From the NCBI GenBank assembly GCA_946480635.1, contig CAMLKV010000011.1, positions 1 through 14,299 on the forward strand: DNA of 14,299 nucleotides. The letters run 5' to 3'. Shown here piece after piece: positions 6,303 to 13,945 of this stretch (within the stretch, counting starts at the first letter, position 1; each line of letters begins with the position of its first letter). Both the position numbers and the translations under genes were made by a program. The notes beneath the pieces are model-generated. The model saw only the letters and a program-made list of their open reading frames with translations. It had not been told where the DNA came from and made no database searches. The DNA comes from an uncultured Flavobacterium sp. Its GTDB lineage: Bacteria > Bacteroidota > Bacteroidia > Flavobacteriales > Flavobacteriaceae.

Positions 6303-8144
6303 ATGTCAAGTATAATCCAATTACTTCCTGATCATGTTGCTAACCAAATTGCCGCTGGTGAAGTGGTTCAACGTCCTGCTTCTGTAGTTAAGGAGTTGTT
6401 GGAAAATGCAATTGATGCAGGTGCTACAGATATTAAGCTTATTTGTAAAGATGCTGGTAAAACACTTATTCAAGTGATTGACAATGGAAAAGGAATGAGT
6501 GTTACAGATGCTCGTTTGTGTTTTGAGCGTCATGCGACTTCAAAAATTAGAAAAGCAGAGGATTTGTTTGACTTACATACCAAAGGATTTCGCGGAGAAG
6601 CATTGGCTTCAATTGCTGCGATTGCCCATGTGGAGTTAAAGACCAAACAAGATCAGGATGAATTAGGAGCACATCTTGTTATTGAAGGAAGTAAATTCAC
6701 TTCACAAGAACCTTCGGTTTTACCCAAAGGGACATCGTTTTCTGTAAAAAACTTATTTTTTAATATTCCTGCTCGTAGAAATTTTTTAAAGTCTGATGTT
6801 GTAGAGCTTCGTCATATTATTGATGAATTCCAAAGAGTGGTTTTGGCACATTCTAACATTCATTTTACGATGTATCATAATGGTAGTGAATTGTTTAATT
6901 TGCCACAATCCAATCTGCGTCAGCGAATTGTAAATATTTTTTCGGGTAAGACTAATGAAAAATTGGTTCCTGTTCAAGAAAACACAGAAATTGTTTCTAT
7001 TGAAGGTTTTATAGGAAAGCCCGAATTCGCTAAAAAAAATAAAGGAGAACAGTTTTTCTTTGTTAACGATAGATTTATCAAAAGTGGATATTTGCATCAC
7101 GCTATAATGGCTGCCTACGAAGGTTTACTGCGAGATGGGGCTCAGCCAAGTTACTTTTTGTATTTAAATGTTCCTCCGCATACTATAGATATCAATATAC
7201 ATCCTACAAAAACTGAAATTAAGTTTGACGACGAGCATGCATTGTATGCTATTTTGCGTTCTGCTGTTAAACATAGTTTAGGACAATTTAATGTGGCTCC
7301 TGTTTTAGATTTTGAAAGAGATGCTACACTAGATACTCCTTACAGTTATCAAAATAAGGAAGCAGATTTTCCTACTATTCAGGTTGATAGTACTTTCAAT
7401 CCATTTGCTGAAGAAAAGAAATCAATTAGTGTGAGTTCCGGTTATAAGCCTAAAAAAGAATCACAATCGTGGGAAAGTTTGTATGTGGGTTTAAAAGATA
7501 GTTTTGAGCCACAGGAGATGCATTTCGAATCGGAAGCAACTATTAATTCTTTGTTTTCTGAAGCAGAAGTAGAAAAACCAAAAACGGTTACCTATCAAAT
7601 TCATAAAAAATATATTGTAAGCCCAATAAAATCGGGAATGTTAATTATTGATCAGCAAAGAGCGCACCAACGTGTTTTGTATGAGCAATTTTTGACGAAT
7701 ATTACAGTTCATCAAGCGAATAGCCAACAATTATTATTCCCAATTACGTTGAATTTCTCGGGTAATGAAATGAGTCTTATTAATGAATTAAAATCTTCAT
7801 TAGAAAATACAGGTTTTATATTTGATGCTATTGGTCAAGATTCGGTAGTGATTTCTGGATTACCAGTTACAGTTTCAGAAAGCGAAGCATCTATTGTATT
7901 AGAACAATTGGTAGCTGATTTACAAGATGAAATTCCGGATAGTAGTTTTAGTCAAATTGATAGTATGGCAAAATCGATGGCAAAAAGTTTAGCGGTTAAA
8001 ACCGGAACTTTGCTAACAGAAGTTGCTCAGGAAAATTTAGTAAACAATTTATTTGGCTGTAAAGAAACATCGATTTCACCTTTTAATAAACCAACCTTCA
8101 TCACGTTAAGTGTAGAAGATTTAGATAAAAAATTTAGCGTATGA
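6303..8144 (+). CDS. mutL: DNA mismatch repair protein MutL
   Basis: MutL links MutS mismatch recognition to strand removal. The 613-residue protein has an N-terminal GHKL ATPase: NQIAAGEVVQRPASVVKELL (14-33, general base E31), N35, DNGKGM (60-65), RHATSKI (76-82) and GFRGEAL (95-101). A transducer domain follows to about 330, then a linker (about 340-428) and a C-terminal dimerisation domain (about 429-613). The place of the endonuclease motif DQHA(X)2E(X)4E reads DQQRAHQRVLYE (450-461): the first glutamate is glutamine (Q456) and the HA is altered. The distal metal-binding CPHGRP-type motif is replaced by SPFNKP (592-597). Nicking activity is therefore doubtful, although similar forms may be normal in this family of bacteria. 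The gene heads an operon, and its stop overlaps the next start by 4 nt (ATGA). Confidence 0.97.
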   Translation: MSSIIQLLPDHVANQIAAGEVVQRPASVVKELLENAIDAGATDIKLICKDAGKTLIQVIDNGKGMSVTDARLCFERHATSKIRKAEDLFDLHTKGFRGEALASIAAIAHVELKTKQDQDELGAHLVIEGSKFTSQEPSVLPKGTSFSVKNLFFNIPARRNFLKSDVVELRHIIDEFQRVVLAHSNIHFTMYHNGSELFNLPQSNLRQRIVNIFSGKTNEKLVPVQENTEIVSIEGFIGKPEFAKKNKGEQFFFVNDRFIKSGYLHHAIMAAYEGLLRDGAQPSYFLYLNVPPHTIDINIHPTKTEIKFDDEHALYAILRSAVKHSLGQFNVAPVLDFERDATLDTPYSYQNKEADFPTIQVDSTFNPFAEEKKSISVSSGYKPKKESQSWESLYVGLKDSFEPQEMHFESEATINSLFSEAEVEKPKTVTYQIHKKYIVSPIKSGMLIIDQQRAHQRVLYEQFLTNITVHQANSQQLLFPITLNFSGNEMSLINELKSSLENTGFIFDAIGQDSVVISGLPVTVSESEASIVLEQLVADLQDEIPDSSFSQIDSMAKSMAKSLAVKTGTLLTEVAQENLVNNLFGCKETSISPFNKPTFITLSVEDLDKKFSV

Positions 8145-8887
8145 TGCAAATAACACCAACAGTAAAGCAATTACTGATAATCAATATTATTTTCTTTGTT
8201 GGAACACAATTTGTGCCTCAAGCAGAACAATTACTTTCGCTTCATTATTTTGAAAGTAATGCTTTTAGGGTTTGGCAACCTCTAACACATATGTTCATGC
8301 ATGGCAATATTGGACATATTTTTTTCAATATGTTTGCTTTGTACTCATTTGGAAGCGCTTTAGAACATTTTTGGGGAAGTAAAAAGTTTTTGTTCTTTTA
8401 TATATCATGCGGTTTAGGAGCTGCATTACTACATTCATTAGTAAATTATTATAATTTTCATTCAGGATTAGATATTCTAGTAGCCAATGGTGAAAAAACT
8501 GGTGATATTTTAAATTTACTTAGAGAGGGTCAATACAATTTAAACTGGGAGCAAATTTTACCTGGAACTAAATTTACAGAGTTTATTTCTGCTTACATAG
8601 TGCCAGCTGTAGGAGCATCGGGAGCTATTTATGGTTTGCTTACGGCTTTTGCGTTTATGTTTCCTAATGCTGAATTGGCTTTAATGTTTATCCCTATTCC
8701 TATAAAAGCAAAGTATTTTGTTCCAGGATTATTAGCAATAGATTTATTTTTAGGACTTAAAGGAGGATCTATTTTTGGCGGAGGAACAGGCATTGCTCAT
8801 TTTGCCCATATAGGTGGTGCTATAGTGGGTTTTATCATGATGTGGTACTGGAAGAAAAATTCATTTAACGACCGTCGTTGGAATTAA
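8141..8887 (+). CDS. Rhomboid family intramembrane serine protease (first)
   Basis: A 248-residue polytopic membrane protein of the rhomboid (S54) family, which cleaves transmembrane substrates inside the bilayer. The motif HMFMHGNIGHIFFNM (50-64) is the usual helix-2 histidine/asparagine region. The catalytic serine is S160 in GASGAIYG (158-165), and the histidine partner is H223 in HFAHIGGAIVG (220-230). About six helices are expected, with an insertion of roughly 45 hydrophilic residues (about 105-150) between the helix-3 region and the serine helix. ATG overlaps the mutL stop by 4 nt; an ATG one codon later is also possible. A second rhomboid follows 31 nt later. Catalytic residues are intact, so it should be active; the substrate is unknown. 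Confidence 0.95.
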   Translation: MMQITPTVKQLLIINIIFFVGTQFVPQAEQLLSLHYFESNAFRVWQPLTHMFMHGNIGHIFFNMFALYSFGSALEHFWGSKKFLFFYISCGLGAALLHSLVNYYNFHSGLDILVANGEKTGDILNLLREGQYNLNWEQILPGTKFTEFISAYIVPAVGASGAIYGLLTAFAFMFPNAELALMFIPIPIKAKYFVPGLLAIDLFLGLKGGSIFGGGTGIAHFAHIGGAIVGFIMMWYWKKNSFNDRRWN

Positions 8888-8918
8888 TTTATTATAATTG
8901 TATATCATAATTGAGTAA

Positions 8919-9803
8919 ATGAGTTTAATAGACGACTTTAAATTGCAATATAAATTAGGTGATATGACTACCAAATTAATTTTTTGGAACATATTGCTAT
9001 TTGCTATTCCAAGTGTTGTTTTTGCTTTGTTGCAGCTTTTTAATTTCGGAATCAATTACTACTATTATGTTGGTTTGTCATCTAATTTAAATCAGTTTTT
9101 GTTTAAACCTTGGACGATATTGACCTATTCATTTTTCCATAATGGTTTTTTTCATATTCTGTTTAATATGATAATGCTTAATTTCTCTGGGAAACTGTTT
9201 ACTACTTTTTTTACCCAAAAGCAATTATTCGCATTATATGTTCTAGGAGGTTTATTTGGAGGAATATTGTATTTATTGTCGTATTTACTTTTTCCTTTAC
9301 TGCAAAATCAAAATGCATTATTGGTAGGAGCTTCGGCTTCTGTGATGGCAATATTGATTGCAACTACAACGTATAGTCCCTACATGAATTTGAGACTTGC
9401 ATTAATAGGAAATGTAAAACTTTGGCACATTGCCATTGTATTTTTAGTGATTGATTTAATACAATTGCCTTTAGAAAACACAGGAGGACATTTAGCACAT
9501 ATTGGCGGAGCTTTTTTCGGATTTGTCTTTATAAAAGCATTACAGTCAGGAACAGATTTATCATCTGGATTTAATTCAGTTTTGGATTTCTTTGTTAATT
9601 TGTTCTCATCAAAAAAAACGACCCCATTTAAAAAAGTTCATAAAAACCCCAAATCTAGTAATCCTACAAAAACAACAAGCAGAGTAGTAACAAAAGACAG
9701 AACACAACAACAAATAGATGAGATTTTAGATAAAATAAGTCAGTCAGGATATGATAGCCTTACAAAAGAAGAAAAGGAATTTTTGTTTAAAGCAGGCAAG
9801 TAG
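8919..9803 (+). CDS. Rhomboid family protease with C-terminal tail domain (second)
   Basis: A 294-residue rhomboid. FFHNGFFHILFNM (72-84) is the helix-2 motif, GASASVMA (137-144) holds the likely nucleophile S139, and GGHLAHIGGAFFGF (189-202) holds H194. The serine motif is GASA rather than the GASG of its neighbour, a variant seen in active-type rhomboids. After the last helix (about 205) comes a basic, low-complexity linker (about 230-262) and a short helical tail, QQQIDEILDKISQSGYDSLT (263-282) to KEEKEFLFKAGK. This tail resembles the C-terminal DUF6576 module of many Bacteroidota rhomboids. It differs clearly from the first rhomboid and is not a recent duplicate. It lies between that gene and the EEP-family gene in the mutL operon. 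Confidence 0.94.
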   Translation: MSLIDDFKLQYKLGDMTTKLIFWNILLFAIPSVVFALLQLFNFGINYYYYVGLSSNLNQFLFKPWTILTYSFFHNGFFHILFNMIMLNFSGKLFTTFFTQKQLFALYVLGGLFGGILYLLSYLLFPLLQNQNALLVGASASVMAILIATTTYSPYMNLRLALIGNVKLWHIAIVFLVIDLIQLPLENTGGHLAHIGGAFFGFVFIKALQSGTDLSSGFNSVLDFFVNLFSSKKTTPFKKVHKNPKSSNPTKTTSRVVTKDRTQQQIDEILDKISQSGYDSLTKEEKEFLFKAGK

Positions 9804-9860
9804 CCTTTGTATTCTTAATTGAGTTTATTTGAAGTTGGTTTGAAACTAGATAATTGATTA

Positions 9861-10913
9861 ATGAAAAACCTATCATGGTTTAATAAAATAGCTTTTTTCT
9901 TCAATATAGTGTTAACTATATTGACATTCCTTGCTTATGTGCTTCCTTTCTTGGCACCTAAGTGGTTTCCTTTATTGTCTGTACTTACACTTATTTTGCC
10001 ATTTTTCTTAATTGTAAATGCATTGTTTTTTGCATACTGGTTTTTTCAATTTAAAAGGCAAATGTTTTTGTCTGGATTGGTTTTAATGTTGGGAATAACA
10101 TTTATTAATAAATTTTATAAATTTTCTTCAAACGAGAGTGAAGTTTCGGACAAAGATTTTGTGGTTATGACATATAATGTTCGATTACTAAATCTTTTTA
10201 ATTGGATTCCTAGGGAAGATGTTGCTCAAGATATTTTGAAGTTTGTAAATGAAAATAACCCTGATGTATTATGTATTCAGGAGTATTCAACTTCAGCTTC
10301 TGCAAAAATTGATTTAAAAATTTATCCTTATCGTGCTATTTTTATGAAAGGAGATAAAATAAAAACGGGTAATGCCATATTCTCTAAATTTCCAATTGTA
10401 GACGAAGGAAAAATAGAATTTCCTAATTCTAACAATGATGCGATTTTTGCGGATGTTAAAGTGGGAAAAGACATTGTAAGGGTTTACAATATACATTTAG
10501 AATCCATTAAAATTTCGCCAGATGTTAATGAAATGTCTGAGAATGTTGAAGGAATTAATCAAGAGAAATCTCAAATGGTTTTTAAACGTATTAGTGAAGC
10601 TTTTAAAAAACAACAGCAACAAGCTGAAATAATAATGGAACACAAAAAGACATCTAAATTTCCATTAGTGGTTTGTGGTGATATGAACAATAGTGCCTTT
10701 TCGTATGTGTATAGAGTAATTAAAGGCGATCTACAGGATAGTTTTGAAGAAGCAGGAAAAGGCTTCGGGCAAACCTATAACTTTAAATATTACCCTGCTC
10801 GAATAGATTACATATTTGCTGACCCTAAAATGACTGTGAAGAGTTTTACCAATTTCCCTGAATTCATCAATTCAGACCATCTTCCTGTAATGGCAAGAAT
10901 AGAGTTGAAGTAG
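9861..10913 (+). CDS. Membrane-anchored endonuclease/exonuclease/phosphatase family protein
   Basis: A 350-residue protein. Three transmembrane helices (about 10-30, 37-61, 68-84) precede a catalytic domain of the endonuclease/exonuclease/phosphatase fold (about 98-350). Metal and active-site positions are visible: N106 (TYNVR), E141 (CIQEY), H212 (NIHLES), D274 and N276 (GDMNN), D316 (RIDYIF), and D339-H340 (SDHLP). The family includes nucleases, sphingomyelinases and inositol phosphatases, so the substrate cannot be assigned. With the N-terminus inside and basic QFKRQ after helix 2, the catalytic domain would face the periplasm, which argues against genomic DNA repair and for lipid, phosphoester or extracellular DNA substrates. 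It is the last gene of the mutL unit, 57 nt after the second rhomboid, and converges on the WbqC-family gene with 17 nt between the stops. Confidence 0.92.
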   Translation: MKNLSWFNKIAFFFNIVLTILTFLAYVLPFLAPKWFPLLSVLTLILPFFLIVNALFFAYWFFQFKRQMFLSGLVLMLGITFINKFYKFSSNESEVSDKDFVVMTYNVRLLNLFNWIPREDVAQDILKFVNENNPDVLCIQEYSTSASAKIDLKIYPYRAIFMKGDKIKTGNAIFSKFPIVDEGKIEFPNSNNDAIFADVKVGKDIVRVYNIHLESIKISPDVNEMSENVEGINQEKSQMVFKRISEAFKKQQQQAEIIMEHKKTSKFPLVVCGDMNNSAFSYVYRVIKGDLQDSFEEAGKGFGQTYNFKYYPARIDYIFADPKMTVKSFTNFPEFINSDHLPVMARIELK

Positions 10914-10930
10914 TTAGTTTCTTAAGCTTT

Positions 10931-11542
10931 TTAAATAGATTGTTTTTTCAGATATTCAAGAGCATATCTTCCTTCATTGAATAATAAATCCAAGATACTT
11001 AAATTGTTAAGGTAGCCATGCTTTTCTTCAAAAACTTGTGTGTATTCCTCAAAAGTAGCATTGTCTTTTTTTCCGTTTGCTAAAATTCGGTAATCATCAA
11101 AATTTGGAACTTCATGAAAATACTCGATGGTTTTGTTTTCTTCAAAAGTAAGGCCTAAGCATTTCTTTACAATTTCGATAGTTTCGAAGTTTAAATCCAT
11201 CAAGAAAGTATGTTTCTTAGTGAAAATTGGCGTTATGGCATCTTCATAATATTCAAAAAAAGGAGAAGTTCTATAAGCAGCTTCTAATGACTTAAAATGC
11301 TGCTTTTGCCAATCGAAAGCTGTTTCTAAGCGAACATCTTTAGTTTTTTGGCGAACCTTTTTAGAGTGCTTAATTGGGATATTTAAAAGCTGAATTCCAT
11401 TTGGACTGTATATATACATCCTGTTTCTATTGGTTTGCTTTTGAAAGTTGTCTTCCATTTCAAACGTAACAGCATAGGCTTTAGCCATAGCAACAAAATG
11501 ACTTATTGAAGGAAAGTATGTAGGATGTATTAAAATGTCCAT
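10931..11542 (-). CDS. WbqC-like family protein
   Basis: A 203-residue protein of the WbqC-like family (PF08889). Signs are the start ILIHPTYFPSISHF (3-16), the conserved FEMEDNFQKQTNRNR (27-41), GIQLLNIPIKH (50-60) and WQKQHFKSLEAAYRTSPFF (78-96). WbqC genes were first noticed in O-antigen clusters and may act in sugar or glycan assembly, but the biochemical role is unproven, and this one is not in a glycan cluster. No signal peptide is present. The start codon lies only 12 nt after the terminator-like hairpin that follows lepB, so it either relies on read-through of the lepB transcript or is limited by that hairpin. Confidence 0.88.
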   Translation of the reverse strand: MDILIHPTYFPSISHFVAMAKAYAVTFEMEDNFQKQTNRNRMYIYSPNGIQLLNIPIKHSKKVRQKTKDVRLETAFDWQKQHFKSLEAAYRTSPFFEYYEDAITPIFTKKHTFLMDLNFETIEIVKKCLGLTFEENKTIEYFHEVPNFDDYRILANGKKDNATFEEYTQVFEEKHGYLNNLSILDLLFNEGRYALEYLKKQSI

Positions 11543-11554
11543 TATAGATGAGTT

Positions 11555-11588
11555 AAAAAATGCTAAACCATTTTATTGATTTAGCATT
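11555..11588 (-). terminator. Intrinsic terminator-like hairpin after lepB
   Basis: On the minus strand AATGCTAAA (11588-11580) pairs perfectly with TTTAGCATT (11567-11559), with two more pairs possible inside the 12-nt loop. A further four T residues (11558-11555) extend the U-run. It lies 16 nt after the lepB stop and 12 nt before the WbqC-family start. Confidence 0.72.
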
Positions 11589-11604
11589 ATATTTAATTTA
11601 TTAT

Positions 11605-13161
11605 TTATGCCTTTTTAGCTTTTTTTCTTTTGTAAAAATCGTATCCAAACCATGCAACAAGCACAATTAGGAAATATTTGAAGTAAGAAACAGGTTGTCC
11701 ATCTCCACCAACAGTACAAAATAGTCTATCCCAACGGATTTTGTCTATAGCTTTACTCCATGGAACATTAGGGTCAATACTCCACCAAATAAATACTGGT
11801 TTACCAACTACGTGATCAAAAGGGACAAATCCCCAGTAACGGCTATCTTCTGAGTTGTGACGATTATCACCCATCATCCAGTAGTAATCCTGTTTGAAAG
11901 TATAATTTGTAGCTTCTTTGTCGTTGATATAAATTTTGCCGCCTTTTTCTTCTAATTTATTGCCTTCGTAAACCGTTATTAAACGTTTGTAAAAAGGAAG
12001 GGTTTCTTTATTTAAAGCGACAGTTTTGTTTGCTTCAGGAATATAGATTGGTCCTAAATTATCTTGACTCCATTTTTGATTATGTGGAAAGATACTTTTA
12101 TCAACACTTTGAGGCGCTGGAGCGATTCTTTTTGTAATTGATTTTATCGCTGGATTTTGTTTCAGTTTGTTATATGCTTCATCTGTAACTGCTGAAAATA
12201 TAAATTGATTTTCTCCAGTTGGAATAATACGATCTGTTAATTGTAATTCTCTTAAAATGTATTCAGCATCAAAAGATGAGCCATCAGTAATAACATCATA
12301 TGACCACTGTGGTCTAGCTCTTTCAGGTAATACTAATTTTTTATTGTTAATTAAAATTTCTCCATTTTTAATTGAAAAGCTATCACCAGGCAAACCAACA
12401 CATCTTTTTACATAATTTGAACGTTTGTCCACAGGCTTATCGATGTGTCTTCCAGATCTATCGAAAAATTGGTAAACTGTATCAACGGGCCAGTTAAATA
12501 CAACTATATCGTTACGTTGAATGCTTTGTACTCCTGGAAGACGGAATGAAGGTAGTTGTGGCCAACTTAAATATGATTTTTCTTTAACAACAAGTAAACT
12601 ATCGTGAACCATTGGTAAAGCAACCGCTGTTTTAGGCGTTCTTGCTCCGTAATGGAATTTACTTACAAATAAAAAGTCTCCAATTAGCAATGATTTTTCT
12701 AACGATGAAGTTGGAATTGTAAAGGGTTGCATTACATAGGTATGTACTAAGGTTGCAACTACGATTGCGTACAATAATGAACTTATTGTATCTCCAACTT
12801 GAGTTTTGGCTACTAAACTTCTGTCTTTTATGTACTCTACATTTTCAAAATAGTTTACATAGTAAATATAAAAACCTAAAGTAAGAACTCCTAAAAGTGT
12901 ATCTTTTGTTGAATTTTTTCCAAAACTTCTTAATGTTTCAACCCAAACAACAATAAACATAATTAGGTTTATTATTGGGATAAATAATAAGGTAGTCCAC
13001 CATGTAGGCCTGTTTATTATCTTCATTAAAACAATTGAATTATATACTGGAATAAAAGCTTCCCAAGATTTTCTACCTGCTTTTTCGTATAGTTTCCATG
13101 TTCCTAATCCATGAATGATTTGAACTACTAAGAAAAATATAAACCACTGTAATGCTGTCAT
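11605..13161 (-). CDS. lepB: Signal peptidase I with N-terminal membrane domain
   Basis: Signal peptidase I (S26) removes signal peptides from exported proteins at the outer face of the inner membrane. At 518 residues it is much longer than E. coli LepB (324). Residues about 4-110 are a multi-helix membrane region resembling DUF5684. The peptidase begins with a helix at about 127-145, then IPTSSLEKSL (149-158) with nucleophile S153, GDFLFVSKFHYG (161-172), RNDIVVFNWP (216-225), and VKRCVGLPGD (251-260) with general base K252. A large insertion (about 275-420) follows before MMGDNRHNSEDSRYWG (429-444). A C-terminal helix (about 493-510) ends in a lysine-rich tail. The usual methionine after the serine is leucine. 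The catalytic dyad is intact. It is 34 nt downstream of dapB and is followed by a terminator-like hairpin. Confidence 0.96.
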   Translation of the reverse strand: MTALQWFIFFLVVQIIHGLGTWKLYEKAGRKSWEAFIPVYNSIVLMKIINRPTWWTTLLFIPIINLIMFIVVWVETLRSFGKNSTKDTLLGVLTLGFYIYYVNYFENVEYIKDRSLVAKTQVGDTISSLLYAIVVATLVHTYVMQPFTIPTSSLEKSLLIGDFLFVSKFHYGARTPKTAVALPMVHDSLLVVKEKSYLSWPQLPSFRLPGVQSIQRNDIVVFNWPVDTVYQFFDRSGRHIDKPVDKRSNYVKRCVGLPGDSFSIKNGEILINNKKLVLPERARPQWSYDVITDGSSFDAEYILRELQLTDRIIPTGENQFIFSAVTDEAYNKLKQNPAIKSITKRIAPAPQSVDKSIFPHNQKWSQDNLGPIYIPEANKTVALNKETLPFYKRLITVYEGNKLEEKGGKIYINDKEATNYTFKQDYYWMMGDNRHNSEDSRYWGFVPFDHVVGKPVFIWWSIDPNVPWSKAIDKIRWDRLFCTVGGDGQPVSYFKYFLIVLVAWFGYDFYKRKKAKKA

Positions 13162-13187
13162 CTTTATTTAGAATTTAGAATTCTTAA
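13162..13187. repeat. Short heptad repeat between dapB and lepB
   Basis: On the plus strand 13169-13182 is TAGAATT repeated twice, followed by CTTAAA, so that 13174-13188 is a near-palindrome. It shares the 7-nt period and the TAGA/ATTT vocabulary of the larger palindrome before ribH, and may be a decayed relative. Confidence 0.5.
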
Positions 13188-13195
13188 AATATTTG

Positions 13196-13903
13196 TTATT
13201 TCTTATTTAATGAAAGAACATCTTTCATTGTGTAAACTCCTTTTTTGCCAACCAACCATTCTGCCGCTACAACTGCTCCTAAAGCAAAACCTTCACGGTT
13301 GTGTGCTGTGTGTTTGATTTCGATTTGATCCACTTCGCTGTCATAGAAAATACTGTGTGTGCCGGGAATGTTCTCTATTCTTTTAGCTTCAATATGAATT
13401 TCATTTGTTTTAGGATTTTCTAAAGTCCATGACTCATATTTAGTGTTTTCAATGATGCCATTTGCTAATGAAATAGCTGTTCCGCTAGGAGCATCAAGTT
13501 TTTGTGTATGATGAATTTCTTCCATTGAAACTTTATATTGCTCTAAATTGGCCATCATTTTTGCTAAATAGTCATTCAATTCAAAGAAAATATTGACTCC
13601 TAAACTAAAATTAGAACCGTATATAAAAGCTCCGTTTTTCTCTGAACAAAGCGAAATTATTTTATCATAATGTTCCAGCCAACCTGTTGTACCACTTATT
13701 ACTGGTATATTAGTAGTAAAACATTCAGAAATGTTACTTACTGCACTATCTGGAACACTAAAATCGATTGCAACATCTGCATTTTTAAGTCCATCAAAGT
13801 TATCTTGACTCGATTTACGTAAAACAATTTCATGGCCACGTTCTAAAGCAATTCGTTCAATTACTTTACCCATTTTTCCGTATCCTAAAAGTGCTATTTT
13901 CAC
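13196..13903 (-). CDS. dapB: 4-hydroxy-tetrahydrodipicolinate reductase DapB
   Basis: DapB reduces the DapA product to tetrahydrodipicolinate with NAD(P)H, on the route to diaminopimelate (peptidoglycan) and lysine. The protein has 235 residues, shorter than E. coli DapB (273) but usual for Bacteroidota. Motifs are the N-terminal nucleotide-binding GYGKMG (7-12), AIDFSVP (45-51), SGTTGW (70-75), GSNFSLGVNIF (96-106), and the catalytic EEIHHTQKLDAPSGTA (128-143) with H131/H132 and K135, where SGT (140-142) binds substrate. The C-terminal HTAHNREGFALGAV (198-211) is typical. It lies 42 nt after the DUF5683 gene and 34 nt before lepB, with all three probably co-transcribed. Confidence 0.98.
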   Translation of the reverse strand: MKIALLGYGKMGKVIERIALERGHEIVLRKSSQDNFDGLKNADVAIDFSVPDSAVSNISECFTTNIPVISGTTGWLEHYDKIISLCSEKNGAFIYGSNFSLGVNIFFELNDYLAKMMANLEQYKVSMEEIHHTQKLDAPSGTAISLANGIIENTKYESWTLENPKTNEIHIEAKRIENIPGTHSIFYDSEVDQIEIKHTAHNREGFALGAVVAAEWLVGKKGVYTMKDVLSLNKK

Positions 13904-13945
13904 TATTTTATTTTTTGATGGTTATAGTAATAATGATTTTGATTA

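Noticed and set aside
6321..7100. Open frames on the minus strand opposite mutL
   Set aside because: They are explained as shadows of the mutL coding frame and have lysine/asparagine/isoleucine-rich sequence with no family signs.
8894..8913. Direct repeat ATAATTG twice between the two rhomboid genes
   Set aside because: Seven bases of A/T-rich sequence at this spacing are expected by chance; no promoter elements accompany it.
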